Assembly (NCBI RefSeq): GCF_035046505.1
Contig: NC_089829.1
Coordinates: forward strand, 28,639,960-28,703,959
Source: Tiliqua scincoides
Lineage: Eukaryota; Chordata; Lepidosauria; Squamata; Scincidae
Reading direction: 5' to 3'
Length of the DNA stretch: 64,000 nt
Of the stretch, positions 12,146-20,939 are shown piece after piece. Below the pieces are notes generated by a model. The model had not been told where the DNA came from and made no database searches. It saw only the letters and a list, made by a program, of their open reading frames with translations. The position numbers and the translations under genes are program-made. Within the stretch, counting starts at the first letter, position 1. Every line of letters begins with the position of its first letter.

Positions 12146-13561
12146 ATGGGGTGCGTGGGGTTTAGGGTGAAAACCGACAAGCGGATTGACAACTCTGCAC
12201 CATGCAACAGAAAACAGAAAACTACTGCCCTAAAGCTGGGCACCTGGAATGTTAGGACAATGACACCTGGCTTCTCTGATGACCTGCAAGAAATAGACGA
12301 CGCACGCAAAACAGCTGTCATCGACATGGAGCTGAGCAGACTGCAGATGGACATCGTCGCCCTTCAAGAGACTAGGCTGCCAGATTCCGGATCCGTCAAG
12401 GAGAGAAATTTCTCATTTTTCTGGCAGGGAAAACCACCAAACGAAACCAGGGAACATGGCGTTGGCTTTGCGGTCAGAAATACCCTGCTGAAATCCATCA
12501 TCCCACCTACTGTGGGAAGTGAAAGAATTTTGTCCCTGCAGCTCCAGTCATCAGCAGGACCTGTCACTCTCATCAGTGCTTATGCACCGACTCTGTCGTC
12601 TCCAGCAGAAGCCAAAGACAAATTCTATGATGACCTGGCCACCACTGTCAAGAAAATCCCTGTAAAAGAGCCATTGTTCATCCTTGGTGATTTCAATGCT
12701 AGAGTTGGTGCTGATAACAGTTCATGGCCCACTTGCTTAGGTCAGTTTGGCACTGGGAGGATGAACGAAAATGGCCAACGCCTGCTAGAGTTTTGCTGTC
12801 ATCACGGTCTCTGTGTCAGCAACACGTTCTTCAACACAAAGCCCCAACATAGAGTCTCTTGGAGACATCCAAGATCAAAGCACTGGCACCAGCTCGACCT
12901 GATCCTCACCAGACGCTCCAGCCTTCCCAGCATCAAGATCACACGCAGTTATCATGGTGCTGCCTGCGACACTGACCACTCCCTGGTGTGCAGCAAAGTG
13001 AAACTGCAAACAAAGCGACTGTATCACACGAAAAAGGAAGGAAGACCTCGCATTGATACCAGCAAGACCCGGGATCAGAGAAAAGTGGAGGAATTTGCAC
13101 GAGCGCTCGAGGAATCTCTTCCAGGCCCGGCCGACGCAAACGCATCCAACAGATGGGAACATTTCAAGAATACCGTTTACAACACCGCCTTGTCCATATT
13201 CGGCAAGAAGACCAACAAGACGGCAGACTGGTTTGAAGCCCACTCTGAGGAGTTGACACCAGTCATTGAGGAAAAGAGGAGAGCTCAAGCAGCATACAAG
13301 GCCTGTCCCAGTGAGCGCAACCTGCAGGTCCTCCGAACTGCTCGCAGCAAAGTCCAACAGACTGCCAGGAGATGTGCTAACGACTACTGGCTCCAGCTCT
13401 GTTCCGAGATACAGATAGCAGCTGACACGGGCAACATCAAGGGGATGTATGATGGTATCAAGCAGGCCCTAGGTCCAACACAGAAGAAAATTGCCCCTCT
13501 GAAGTCTGCCACAGGCGAGGTCATCCAGGATCGGGCGCAGCAGATGGAACGCTGGGTGTAG
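12146..13561 (+). CDS. LINE ORF, APE-type endonuclease part
   Basis: 471 codons from the first ATG to a TAG. The metal-dependent endonuclease nicks target DNA to prime reverse transcription. Visible motifs are GTWNVRTM (residues 32-39, with N35), LQETRL with catalytic-type E75, SAYAPT around Y146, LGDFNARVG with D182 and N184, QLDLIL around D251, and TDH (D277/H278). These are the expected APE family landmarks. Residues ~285-471 form the linker toward RT. The TAG follows ...QMERWV; the same frame continues HYSELYSRENVV, so the break is a single nonsense change, plausibly GAG to TAG. The start is the first ATG after the leader; an upstream start cannot be excluded. Confidence 0.9.
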   Translation: MGCVGFRVKTDKRIDNSAPCNRKQKTTALKLGTWNVRTMTPGFSDDLQEIDDARKTAVIDMELSRLQMDIVALQETRLPDSGSVKERNFSFFWQGKPPNETREHGVGFAVRNTLLKSIIPPTVGSERILSLQLQSSAGPVTLISAYAPTLSSPAEAKDKFYDDLATTVKKIPVKEPLFILGDFNARVGADNSSWPTCLGQFGTGRMNENGQRLLEFCCHHGLCVSNTFFNTKPQHRVSWRHPRSKHWHQLDLILTRRSSLPSIKITRSYHGAACDTDHSLVCSKVKLQTKRLYHTKKEGRPRIDTSKTRDQRKVEEFARALEESLPGPADANASNRWEHFKNTVYNTALSIFGKKTNKTADWFEAHSEELTPVIEEKRRAQAAYKACPSERNLQVLRTARSKVQQTARRCANDYWLQLCSEIQIAADTGNIKGMYDGIKQALGPTQKKIAPLKSATGEVIQDRAQQMERWV

Positions 13562-15409
13562 CACTACTCTGAGCTATATTCCAGAGAAAATGTAGTCACC
13601 GAAGAAGCACTGAACAACATTGAGTGCCTGCCTGTGCTGGAAGAGCTTGACAGTGAACCAACCCTAGAAGAACTTCACGTGGCCCTGGACTCCCTTGCCT
13701 TTGGCAAGGCACCTGGAAAAGACAGCATCCCTGCTGAAGTCCTAAAATGCTGCAAAGAGATCATCATCACTGAGCTGCATGAAATCCTCTGTCTCTGCTG
13801 GAGAGAAGGTGGAGTACCTCAAGACATGAGGGATGCAAACATCATCACGCTGTACAAGAACAAAGGTGACAGGGGTGACTGCAACAACTACCGCGGCATC
13901 TCTCTCCTTAGCGTTGTAGGAAAGCTGTTTGCCCGAGTTGTACTAAAGAGGCTCCAGGTACTTGCAGAGAGCGTCTATCCAGAATCGCAGTGTGGATTCC
14001 GAGCCAACAGGTCCACCACTGATATGGTATTCTCCCTTAGACAACTGCAGGAGAAATGCAGGGAACAACAACAGCCACTCTTTATAGCCTTCATAGATCT
14101 CACAAAGGCTTTCGACCTGGTCAGCAGAGACGGCCTCTTCAAGATTCTCCCCAAGATTGGATGTCCACCCAGGCTCCTCAGCATCATCAGATCTTTCCAC
14201 AAGGACATGAAGGGCACTGTTGTCTTCGATGGCTCCACATCAGACCCTTTTGACATCCAAAGCGGAGTGAAGCAGGGCTGTGTTCTTGCACCAACCTTGT
14301 TTGGGATTTTCTTCGCTGTCCTGCTGAAGCAGGCCTTTGGAACTGCAACAGAAGGCATCTATCTCCGGACCAGATCAGACGGAAAGCTCTTCAACCTCTC
14401 CAGACTGAGAGCAAAATCCAAAGTCCAGCTGAAATGTCTGCGTGACTTCCTCTTTGCCGACGATGCAGCTGTCACTACCCACTCTGCCAAAGATCTCCTG
14501 CAGCTCATGGATCGTTTTAGCAAGGCCTGCCAAGATTTTGGACTGACAATCAGCCTGAAGAAAACACAGGTCATGGTTCAAGATGTGGACTCACCTCCCT
14601 GCATTACAATCTCTGAACATGAACTGGAGGTTGTCCATGACTTTGTGTACCTTGGCTCAACGATCTCCGACACACATTCTCTCGATACCGAGCTAAACAA
14701 GCGCATCGGTAAAGCAGCTACCACGTTTTCCAGACTCACAAAGAGAGTCTGGTCCAACAAGAAGCTGACGGAACATACCAAGATCCAGGTCTACAGAGCT
14801 TGCGTCCTGAGTACACTTCTGTACTGCAGCGAGTCATGGACTCTTCGCTCACAACAGGAGAGGAAACTGAGCGCTTTCCACATGCGCTGCCTCCGACGCA
14901 TCCTCGGCATCACCTGGCAGGACAAAGTTCCAAACAACACAGTCCTGGAACGTGCTGGAATCCCTAGCATGTATTCACTGCTGAAACAGAGACGCCTGCG
15001 TTGGCTTGGTCATGTCGTGAGAATGGATGATGGCCGGATCCCAAAGGATCTCCTCTATGGAGAACTCGTGCAAGGAAAGCGCCCTACAGGTAGACCACAG
15101 CTGCGATACAAGGACATCTGCAAGAGGGATCTGAAGGCCTTAGGGATGGACCTCAACAAGTGGGAAACCCTGGCCTCTGAGCGGCCCGCTTGGAGGCAGG
15201 CTGTGCAGCATGGCCTTTCCCAGTTTGAAGAGACACTTTGCCAACAGTCTGAGGCTAAGAGGCAAAGAAGGAAGGCCCATAGCCAGGGAGACAGACCAGG
15301 GACAGACTGCACTTGCTCCCGGTGTGGAAGGGATTGTCACTCCCGGATTGGCCTTTTCAGCCACACTAGACGCTGTGCCAGAACCACCTTTCAGAGCGCG
15401 ATACCATAG
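13562..15409 (+). CDS. LINE ORF, reverse transcriptase and C2HC finger
   Basis: The same frame continues after the TAG; the first internal ATG is at 13634 (591 codons). The reverse transcriptase performs target-primed reverse transcription. Motifs are NNYRGISLLSVVGK, CGFRANRST, AFIDLTKAFDLV (motif A, near 14090), GVKQGCVLAPTLFG (motif B), and FADD (motif C, 14453-14464). They are followed by VYLGSTIS, LNKRIGKA and an RPTGRPQLR basic segment. A CX2CX12HX3C finger lies near the C-terminus (about 15306-15375). The catalytic residues are present. The stop codon TAG (15407-15409) overlaps the first arm of the 3' hairpin. Confidence 0.92.
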   Translation, partial: HYSELYSRENVVTEEALNNIECLPVLEELDSEPTLEELHVALDSLAFGKAPGKDSIPAEVLKCCKEIIITELHEILCLCWREGGVPQDMRDANIITLYKNKGDRGDCNNYRGISLLSVVGKLFARVVLKRLQVLAESVYPESQCGFRANRSTTDMVFSLRQLQEKCREQQQPLFIAFIDLTKAFDLVSRDGLFKILPKIGCPPRLLSIIRSFHKDMKGTVVFDGSTSDPFDIQSGVKQGCVLAPTLFGIFFAVLLKQAFGTATEGIYLRTRSDGKLFNLSRLRAKSKVQLKCLRDFLFADDAAVTTHSAKDLLQLMDRFSKACQDFGLTISLKKTQVMVQDVDSPPCITISEHELEVVHDFVYLGSTISDTHSLDTELNKRIGKAATTFSRLTKRVWSNKKLTEHTKIQVYRACVLSTLLYCSESWTLRSQQERKLSAFHMRCLRRILGITWQDKVPNNTVLERAGIPSMYSLLKQRRLRWLGHVVRMDDGRIPKDLLYGELVQGKRPTGRPQLRYKDICKRDLKALGMDLNKWETLASERPAWRQAVQHGLSQFEETLCQQSEAKRQRRKAHSQGDRPGTDCTCSRCGRDCHSRIGLFSHTRRCARTTFQSAIP

Positions 15410-15433
15410 TCTTTCGAGACTGAAGGTTGCCAA
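15401..15433 (+). other. Shared 3' tail with TTCG-capped hairpin
   Basis: Arms AGTCT (15408-15412) and AGACT (15417-15421) pair perfectly around a TTCG loop, followed by GAAGGTTGCCAA. The same tail ends the 5S-derived SINEs at 17710-17742 and 57909-57941 and the chimera at 20237. UUCG loops are exceptionally stable, and 3' stem-loops are known recognition sites for some LINE reverse transcriptases (eel UnaL2). Recognition here is inferred. Confidence 0.8.
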
Positions 15434-15436
15434 TAC

Positions 15437-15449
15437 TAGCACTGGTTCT
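15437..15449 (+). repeat. Target-site duplication, right copy
   Basis: TAGCACTGGTTCT, the partner of 11822-11834. Confidence 0.9.
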
Positions 15450-16229
15450 GCATCATGGGTTTCGTAGTCTTAGGTAGGCTTAAATAGTCCCTCTTATCCA
15501 TATATATTTCAGCTGCTTGGCACATGGTCACTCTTAGGTGTGGCTAAAGTGCTTTTTTCAGATCTTTCCCTGCTATGCCTGAAAAGTGGTTAGATTTACC
15601 ACAAAAGAACAAAATTTGCTCGTATCATATATTCTTAGGCTGTGGTTACTGCACAGGCTCTTAGTCACTTTACAAATAGGAGGACTTGCCAGCAAAAACT
15701 GTTGTGGGCTCATTTATGGTGTTTAAGATGCCTTGTGTTCTCAACTGCTTGAGATATCGTTCAAATTAAATGTTCACCGACCAGTGTTAATGGGTCAAAG
15801 ATTCCTTGCTGCTTGAGCCACTGTCAACACCTGTTTGTGTTTTGCTTCAGAGCATTAAGGAAGAACAGTGAAGCTGAGCTGCTCATTACCAGGTTGGACA
15901 TACTTATCTCTCTTGACCTTGATTTCGGCAGTCTTGTGGGCCTATTCTCTGGTTACCTGCTTTCATTGTTTTGAATGGGGTGATCTCAGAAATATTGCAA
16001 ATCTGTTGGCGCTTGGGGTCAAATGAGGTGTGTTGTAGTGAATGGGAGCCCTTCACCCAAATTGGAAGCCTCCCTCCCAGTTGTACAATATGGTGCTGAG
16101 CATAAGCAGTTAGTTTGATGTTGCCATCATGGGCACTAGGGCAGTGTTCTTCAACCTGTGGGTTGTCTTCTTCAACCAATGAGGTCACTAGCATATATGA
16201 AACCAGGAAGGCAGACAAAGTTGTACAGG
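15450..16229. other. Unannotated DNA
   Basis: No gene is recognised. A short hAT-terminus-like string (CAGTGTTCTTCAACCTGTGG) at about 16143 suggests a decayed fragment. Confidence 0.35.
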
Positions 16230-16560
16230 TAAGGCCTTGGTATCCACTGATTTGACTCATTACTAATACCGGGATCCACCTTTAAATGCTTTGTAACAAC
16301 AGGCAAAAGGCACCAAAATCCCATTTCATAACTTTGCTCTGTTAATTATAATTTCATTCTGTTAAATTCCATTATTCACCCCATCTATTGGCCGGAATGC
16401 ATTGGTATAGCATCTATACCAATGCATTCTGGTACGGCAATTGAGGCGCAAGAAACCTGGAAGTGGGTCTTTAAAGCTATTTTTCCACTCATTTGCTATC
16501 CACTGAGTTTTTTTTTAATCCACTGGGGGTTCCAGAATGGAATGAGGCATGACATGTACT
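16230..16560. mobile_element. Pogo/Tigger-like MITE fragment
   Basis: The left side contains AAGGCCTTGGTATCCACTGA, and the right side GTTTTTTTTTAATCCACTGG with GGGGTTCCAGAATGGAATG. Both match the 'TATCCACtGGGGTTCC' style of termini seen at 29373 and 54580. Limits are approximate. Confidence 0.35.
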
Positions 16561-16717
16561 ACATTTCTTGAACATTGGCCATATTTAGGTATTCCAAATG
16601 GACAATTAAAAAAAAAAATGCAGCCAAATAACACAGGCCTGCAAAAACTGAGGGTCAGAAAAAAACTTTTTTTAAAATTTATGGTGGTTTTACATTAGTT
16701 TGGGGTATATCAGTGTT

Positions 16718-16887
16718 GCCCTATCAACACTGATAGGTGTCTTGAAGATAAGGCATAGCCTCATTAGTGAATGGCTTAAGCAACCTTCTTCAGAGGAAGT
16801 CATGGCACAGGCTTTCTCACAAGGAAGCTGCTTGAACCATTCACTAGCGAGGCTCTGCCATATCTCTGAAACAAGATGTGATAGGGC
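16718..16887. repeat. Foldback with ~60-bp inverted arms
   Basis: The left arm begins GCCCTATCA and includes AGCCTCATTAGTGAATGG. The right arm contains the near-inverse CCATTCACTAGCGAGGCT and ends TGATAGGGC. The loop of about 45 bp lies near 16785-16830. A second small palindrome (TATCAGTGTTG / CAACACTGATA) overlaps the left end. It may be a MITE or a hairpin-forming transcript source; no duplication is evident. Confidence 0.6.
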
Positions 16888-17595
16888 AAAACGGATGCCA
16901 TTTTTGGAATCAGCGTCCCAAATGTACCCGGGAATAGGCCTCACTTTTAAGACAGCAAACTGTGTGTTGGTCTGTGATAAAATGCAAGCATCTTTTGAGA
17001 CCAAAGGTGTCTGGCATAAATCACCAAAGACTCAGCCCAAACTTCAGAAACTGAAATATGAGCACCAACAAAAGCTTGCAGAATTCGAACGAAAGGATTT
17101 TGTGTCATGTGAATTGTGATTTTTGCTGTTGTTGCTCTTCTTTTTCTTCTTCTCTGTTTTCTAGAAATATTCAGTTGTCTCTGTCCATGGCAAGGGGGCA
17201 TAAAACTTTAATGAGAAAGCAGTAAGAAAAATCCCTGTCCAGTGACCTCCCCGTATTACTGCATCTCCCTCAATGGCCTTGCATGCACTCAGTAACCTCT
17301 GGCACAGCTAATTAAATAACAGGCAGCATGATCTTGAATATACTTAAGAAACAACTGCTCAGGTGATGGTATTTCAAGGAGGAAAAAAAAAACCATTTAT
17401 GAAAACACGCAAAAGGCAAGGCACCTGAGCCGACAGTAGAGATATTCAGAAAGCCCCTAAGAAAGTTCTTTCCTTGTCAAGAAACTAATTTGGCTTCCCT
17501 TGAAAATTCTCAGATGTTTTTGATTTCAGAAGAACCCAGAAATCATTTTTGAATTTCACTTTTTCAAGTGCCAGCCCTGGATGGCTGCAATATGA
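16888..17595. other. Unannotated AT-rich DNA
   Basis: No repeat or gene is recognised. An A-run at about 17384 is the only simple sequence. Confidence 0.35.
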
Positions 17596-17603
17596 GCAGC
17601 TGT

Positions 17604-17742
17604 TACCCTGCACATGCCTGATCTCGTCTGATCTCGGAAGCTAAGCAGGGTCAGGCCTGGTTAGTACTTGGATGGGAGACCGCTTGGGAATACCGGGTGC
17701 TGTAGGCTTATACCATAGTCTTTCGAGACTGAAGGTTGCCAA
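17604..17742 (+). mobile_element. 5S rRNA-derived SINE, copy 1
   Basis: Bases 17604-17709 match vertebrate 5S rRNA from roughly its position 15 to the 3' end (GATCTCGTCTGATCTCGG, AAGCTAAGCAGGGTC, GGATGGGAGACCGC, GTGCTGTAGGCTT). The 5S body contains the internal A box, intermediate element and C box used by TFIIIA and RNA polymerase III. It is joined with no spacer to the 33-base LINE tail (17710-17742). A true 5S gene would continue into a T-rich terminator, which is absent. 5S-headed SINEs are known in fishes (SINE3) and reported in reptiles. No clear target-site duplication is seen. Confidence 0.9.
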
Positions 17743-18135
17743 CCTACTCAATGTACTTAAGTCCATTGATTGCAAGTTGAACACATCCCATAAAACATGC
17801 ACTGGTACCATCCAGATATTTCCAACCTTGTTTTAAAAGGGGTCTCTGAAAGGAAATTGCATCACACGAGACTGGAAAGTGTCCTGTGTGTACCAAAACT
17901 TACTTCTACAGTAGCGGTAGTCCTGTAGCTGTGTCCCTGAGCTCCTATACATTCCTTCAGGGTAAGTGGATCCACAAGTCAAACAGCTACTGTAGAAGGC
18001 CAGTTTCCTCCCAGAATTGACACTGTGTTAAGGAAGGTCATGTATGAATTCCTCAGCCCGGTTCATATGGCTTGTGGCAGAAGCCGCTGCCTCATGCTCA
18101 CGGTCGCACGCCCAGCATCCCACACAGGTAGCAAG
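17743..18135. other. Unannotated DNA
   Basis: No gene or repeat is recognised. A small inverted pair around 17920 and 17990 (CTACAGTAGC / GCTACTGTAG) is present. Confidence 0.35.
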
Positions 18136-18255
18136 TCTGGGTAAGATCTGAAAATATAAGATTCCAGGAAATTTCTGGGCCCCCTCCTTTGGTTCTTTGG
18201 CCCCCTTTTTGACCATGGGCCTCGGTATAAATTACTCCCTGCACCCCTCCTCTCA
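18136..18255. repeat. Unclassified dispersed repeat, member 1
   Basis: The block CCAGGAAATTTCTGGGCCCC..TTTGGCCCCCTTTTTGACC matches the inverse of 26340-26460 with moderate divergence. The class is unknown; the G/C-rich palindromic style resembles hAT interiors in lizards. Confidence 0.5.
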
Positions 18256-18351
18256 TGGGCCGTGCCTAATTGTTTAAGGGAGCTGAATAGACAATTTGAA
18301 TGAGCCAACTCAGGGCTTGGAAACTCATGATCTTCAGTTGATGCTCCAGAC

Positions 18352-18816
18352 CAGGGATGCCCAAACCCTGACCCTAGGGCCACTTGTAGCCCTCGAGGCT
18401 TATCAATGCGGCCCTCAGGGAGCCCCCAGTCTCCAATGAGCCTCTGGCCCTCTGAAGATTTGTTGGAGCCCGCACTGGCCTGATACATCTTCTCTCAGCA
18501 TGAGGGTGACTGTTTGACCTCTCACATGAGCTGTGGGATCAGGGCTTCCTCCGCTGCTTGTTGTTTCACTCTGTGATGCAGTAGCGGCAGCAAAGGAAAG
18601 GCCAGTCTTGCTTTGTGCAAGGCCTTTTACAGGCCTTGAGCTATTTCAAGACCTTCATTCATTCATATAAGTTCATCTTTAATATAGTCATTTATGTAAA
18701 CTTATGTAAATTTATTCAAATTTTAAATGCAAATTGATTATTTTTTTTCCTTGGCCCCCTAACACCTTGTCAGAGAGATGATGTGGCCCTCCTGCCAAAA
18801 ACTTTGGACAACCCAT
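18352..18816. mobile_element. hAT non-autonomous element (CAGGGRTGYCCAAA family)
   Basis: The element is flanked by the perfect 8-bp duplication CTCCAGAC (18344-18351 and 18817-18824). The left terminus is CAGGGATGCCCAAACC and the right side is TTTGGACAACCCAT, a degenerate inverse. The interior matches the element at 38693-39161 in the opposite orientation (shared 'CAAGGCCTTTTA..GGCCTTGAGCTA'). It has no open frame for transposase and must have been moved in trans. Confidence 0.88.
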
Positions 18817-18824
18817 CTCCAGAC

Positions 18825-20149
18825 TGTAGTCTGGTGGCACACCACACAGAAGTCCTCCACAGTGCTGAGATCTCTAGTCCTGGGACCTTCTGACATTGGT
18901 ACTGCTGTCTTGCACTCCCTGTGAAAGTTTCCATGGACATTTCCAGCAATATGTTCATGGTCTTCTTCACTGTCTATTTTGATGTTATTGGATTAGCTCC
19001 ATCTAGCCGCCCCTTCTCCATGCCAACAATTTATGTCTTGGGCCTGATTCCACTTCAGGTCTGATCCTGATAGATCACATAGGCTCTATTCTGACTTCTC
19101 ATATTTCAGGTAGCCCTGACAAGAGGTCTGATGTAGGTATGGTTTAGTACAGAGGTGAGCAGAATGTAAGTAGATCTCTAGATGATTTCTGACACATTTT
19201 CAAGACTTTCTGATTTTTGACAAGAGCAACAACTGAAAGTCTCTGCTCCCTCCCAAATTTGGCTGTCCAAACCTTCAGTTTGTAGAAATGCAGATTTTGT
19301 ACATCTCTATGGTTTACTTCTGTATGGAAGTGATGCATGATATGGCTCTTAGGATGCAATCGGTAAATGGATTTGCCGCCTGTGCTGCCTGTTTGTGGCA
19401 TCAGGAGTTAGTGAACTGACCAAGGCGCTAGGGCCATCAAAGGCAGTGTTGGCAGCAGGGTGGTCAGCCAAGCTGGGCATTGGCCAAGGGCCCATGTCCA
19501 TCAGAAGACCCACTGTTCCGGCTGACCTTCAGAAATTCTAGTTCATTGCTTCTTTACAGACAAGTGGCATCTTCATCTTCCGTTTTATTCCTGTGCCCTC
19601 TCTGTTTTCAGCAGTGCTCCAGTTTGCTTTGGCCAAAGTGTTTTCGCTCTCCAGCTCTATTTTCCTCACCTCCAAAACAGAAGAATGTGGTACCTGTCTC
19701 ACAGGGATATTACGAGTCGTGATTAGTTTAAGTGCTCTGGGAACAATGCTTTCTAAACACCATGTATTATTACTGAAATGAATGTAGGACTATTCTGAAA
19801 AACCAAAGGCATTTCAAATTACCTAACAGCTACAACCCCGTCATTAATGTGAGTACTTAGAAAAGCAGATGCCCATTGTTTCAGCCACTGGGGAGATTAT
19901 GTGTTTAAAAACGTAATTAAATATAAAAAATGCATAACGCGGAAGCCGACTGTTGACAGCACTAAACAGATGAGCCATCCCAGCAATTGCAACAGTGGAA
20001 GTGTTAAGAGCTTCAGTCTGCACCACGAGTTACACTGAGCTGTGAATGTTGAAGAGCTGCTGTGGAATTCTGTTGGATTTGGGGCTTGAGGTTCATGGGT
20101 TTCCTTGACTGCAGACAGTTCTGTCAAGGTGGTCACATATCAGGGCTTG
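18825..20149. other. Unannotated DNA
   Basis: No repeat or gene is confidently recognised. AT-rich, with scattered short open frames that lack domains. Confidence 0.35.
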
Positions 20150-20157
20150 CACTAGAC

Positions 20158-20925
20158 CAGTGGTTCCCAAAGTTTTTAGTATCAGGACCCACCCCAAAAA
20201 AAGCTTTACCAATTCCTCAAGCCTCAGTGGCTATAACATGTTGGCATCCTTCAGTCTCGGAAGACTATGGTGTCACGCTCTGAATGGTGGTTCTGGAACA
20301 GTGTGTCCTCTCCAGTGTGCAAAGCCTGGGTAAAGTAGGTATGGAGGATAGGCTGTTACCCATGCAGCAAATCCCCCCTCTCCACGTCGCTGAAATGGTC
20401 CAATGGAAAGGCAGAGGCCAATACGGTTGGTTCCAGTGGCGTCGCAGAGTTGCCAGAACGTGACTGTGTTCAGCCATGAATTGCCTCAGGGACTCCGGCT
20501 CTGGATTTTGCCTCGAGGTTGACTCCTGAAGCCTTTTCCATAACTGGATGTTATGTGGAGGCACATAACACCACAAGGCAGTGGAGGTTTGGGATCAGAG
20601 TTTTCCTTCTCTCAGATGAGCTGCCTTCCCAGGCTGATGAGTCCCATCTACCCAGTTGCTGTTTAGTCGCCTCTTACGACAAGTACAGCCAAACTGAGGG
20701 CCTATTCTTATCCCCAGCCCCCAGGGGAAGTGGCTATAAAGGTTATCATTATAAAGGTTAAAGTGCTTCCCCTCCCAAGTAGCACATTGTTTAGCCTTGA
20801 TGCATCTAATCTCATCTAATTGTCTAATCTAATCATAGTCTAGTCTAATTGTCAGTTTCATGACCCACCCAAAATTGGGTCAGGACTTACTGGTGGGTCA
20901 TAGACCTACAGTTTGGGAACCACTA
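20158..20925. mobile_element. hAT non-autonomous element hosting a nested retroelement
   Basis: The perfect 8-bp duplication CACTAGAC lies at 20150-20157 and 20926-20933. Termini are CAGTGGTTCCCAAAG and the inverse TTTGGGAACCACTA. Without the nested insert (20237-20728 plus one duplication copy) the hAT is about 265 bp. The hAT therefore predates the retroelement. Confidence 0.92.
20237..20728 (-). mobile_element. LINE 5'-UTR / 3'-tail chimera (SINE-like)
   Basis: The element is flanked by the 11-bp duplication AGTGGCTATAA (20226-20236 and 20729-20739), so it moved as a unit. On the minus strand it starts with ~330 bp of leader sequence. A segment matching the LINE leader at about 11851-11939 follows (AGCGACGTGGAGAGGGGGGA through CTGGAGAGGACAC), and then it jumps straight to the LINE 3' end from about 15375 (GTTCCAGAACCACC). 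The whole ~3.4-kb coding region is missing. The tail keeps the hairpin arms, but the loop reads TCCG. It encodes no protein and would depend on the LINE in trans. Confidence 0.85.
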
Positions 20926-20939
20926 CACTAGACATTTAG

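Larger units (their letters stand above)
11835..15436 (+). mobile_element. RTE-like LINE, long near-intact copy
   Basis: A 3.6-kb non-LTR retrotransposon bounded by a perfect 13-bp duplication. In order it has a ~310-bp 5' leader, an APE-type endonuclease domain, a reverse transcriptase, a C2HC finger, and a 3' UTR of about 27 bp. The layout (one frame, no RNase H, no poly-A) fits the RTE superfamily. Proteins of this type are often labelled 'craniofacial development protein 2-like' in automated vertebrate gene sets. One in-frame TAG at 13559-13561 separates endonuclease from RT; otherwise the frame runs open from 12146 to 15409. The 5' leader is probably shortened, because the related element at 20237-20728 carries about 330 bp more leader. 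Exact clade is uncertain. Confidence 0.93.

Noticed and set aside
12146-15409. A host 'craniofacial development protein 2-like' gene
   Set aside because: The frame is an APE endonuclease plus RT of a non-LTR element, with target-site duplications and sibling copies in the window.
17604-17709. A functional 5S rRNA gene
   Set aside because: The 5' ~15 bases are altered, no T-run terminator follows, and the 5S body is fused to a LINE tail; copy 2 is truncated.
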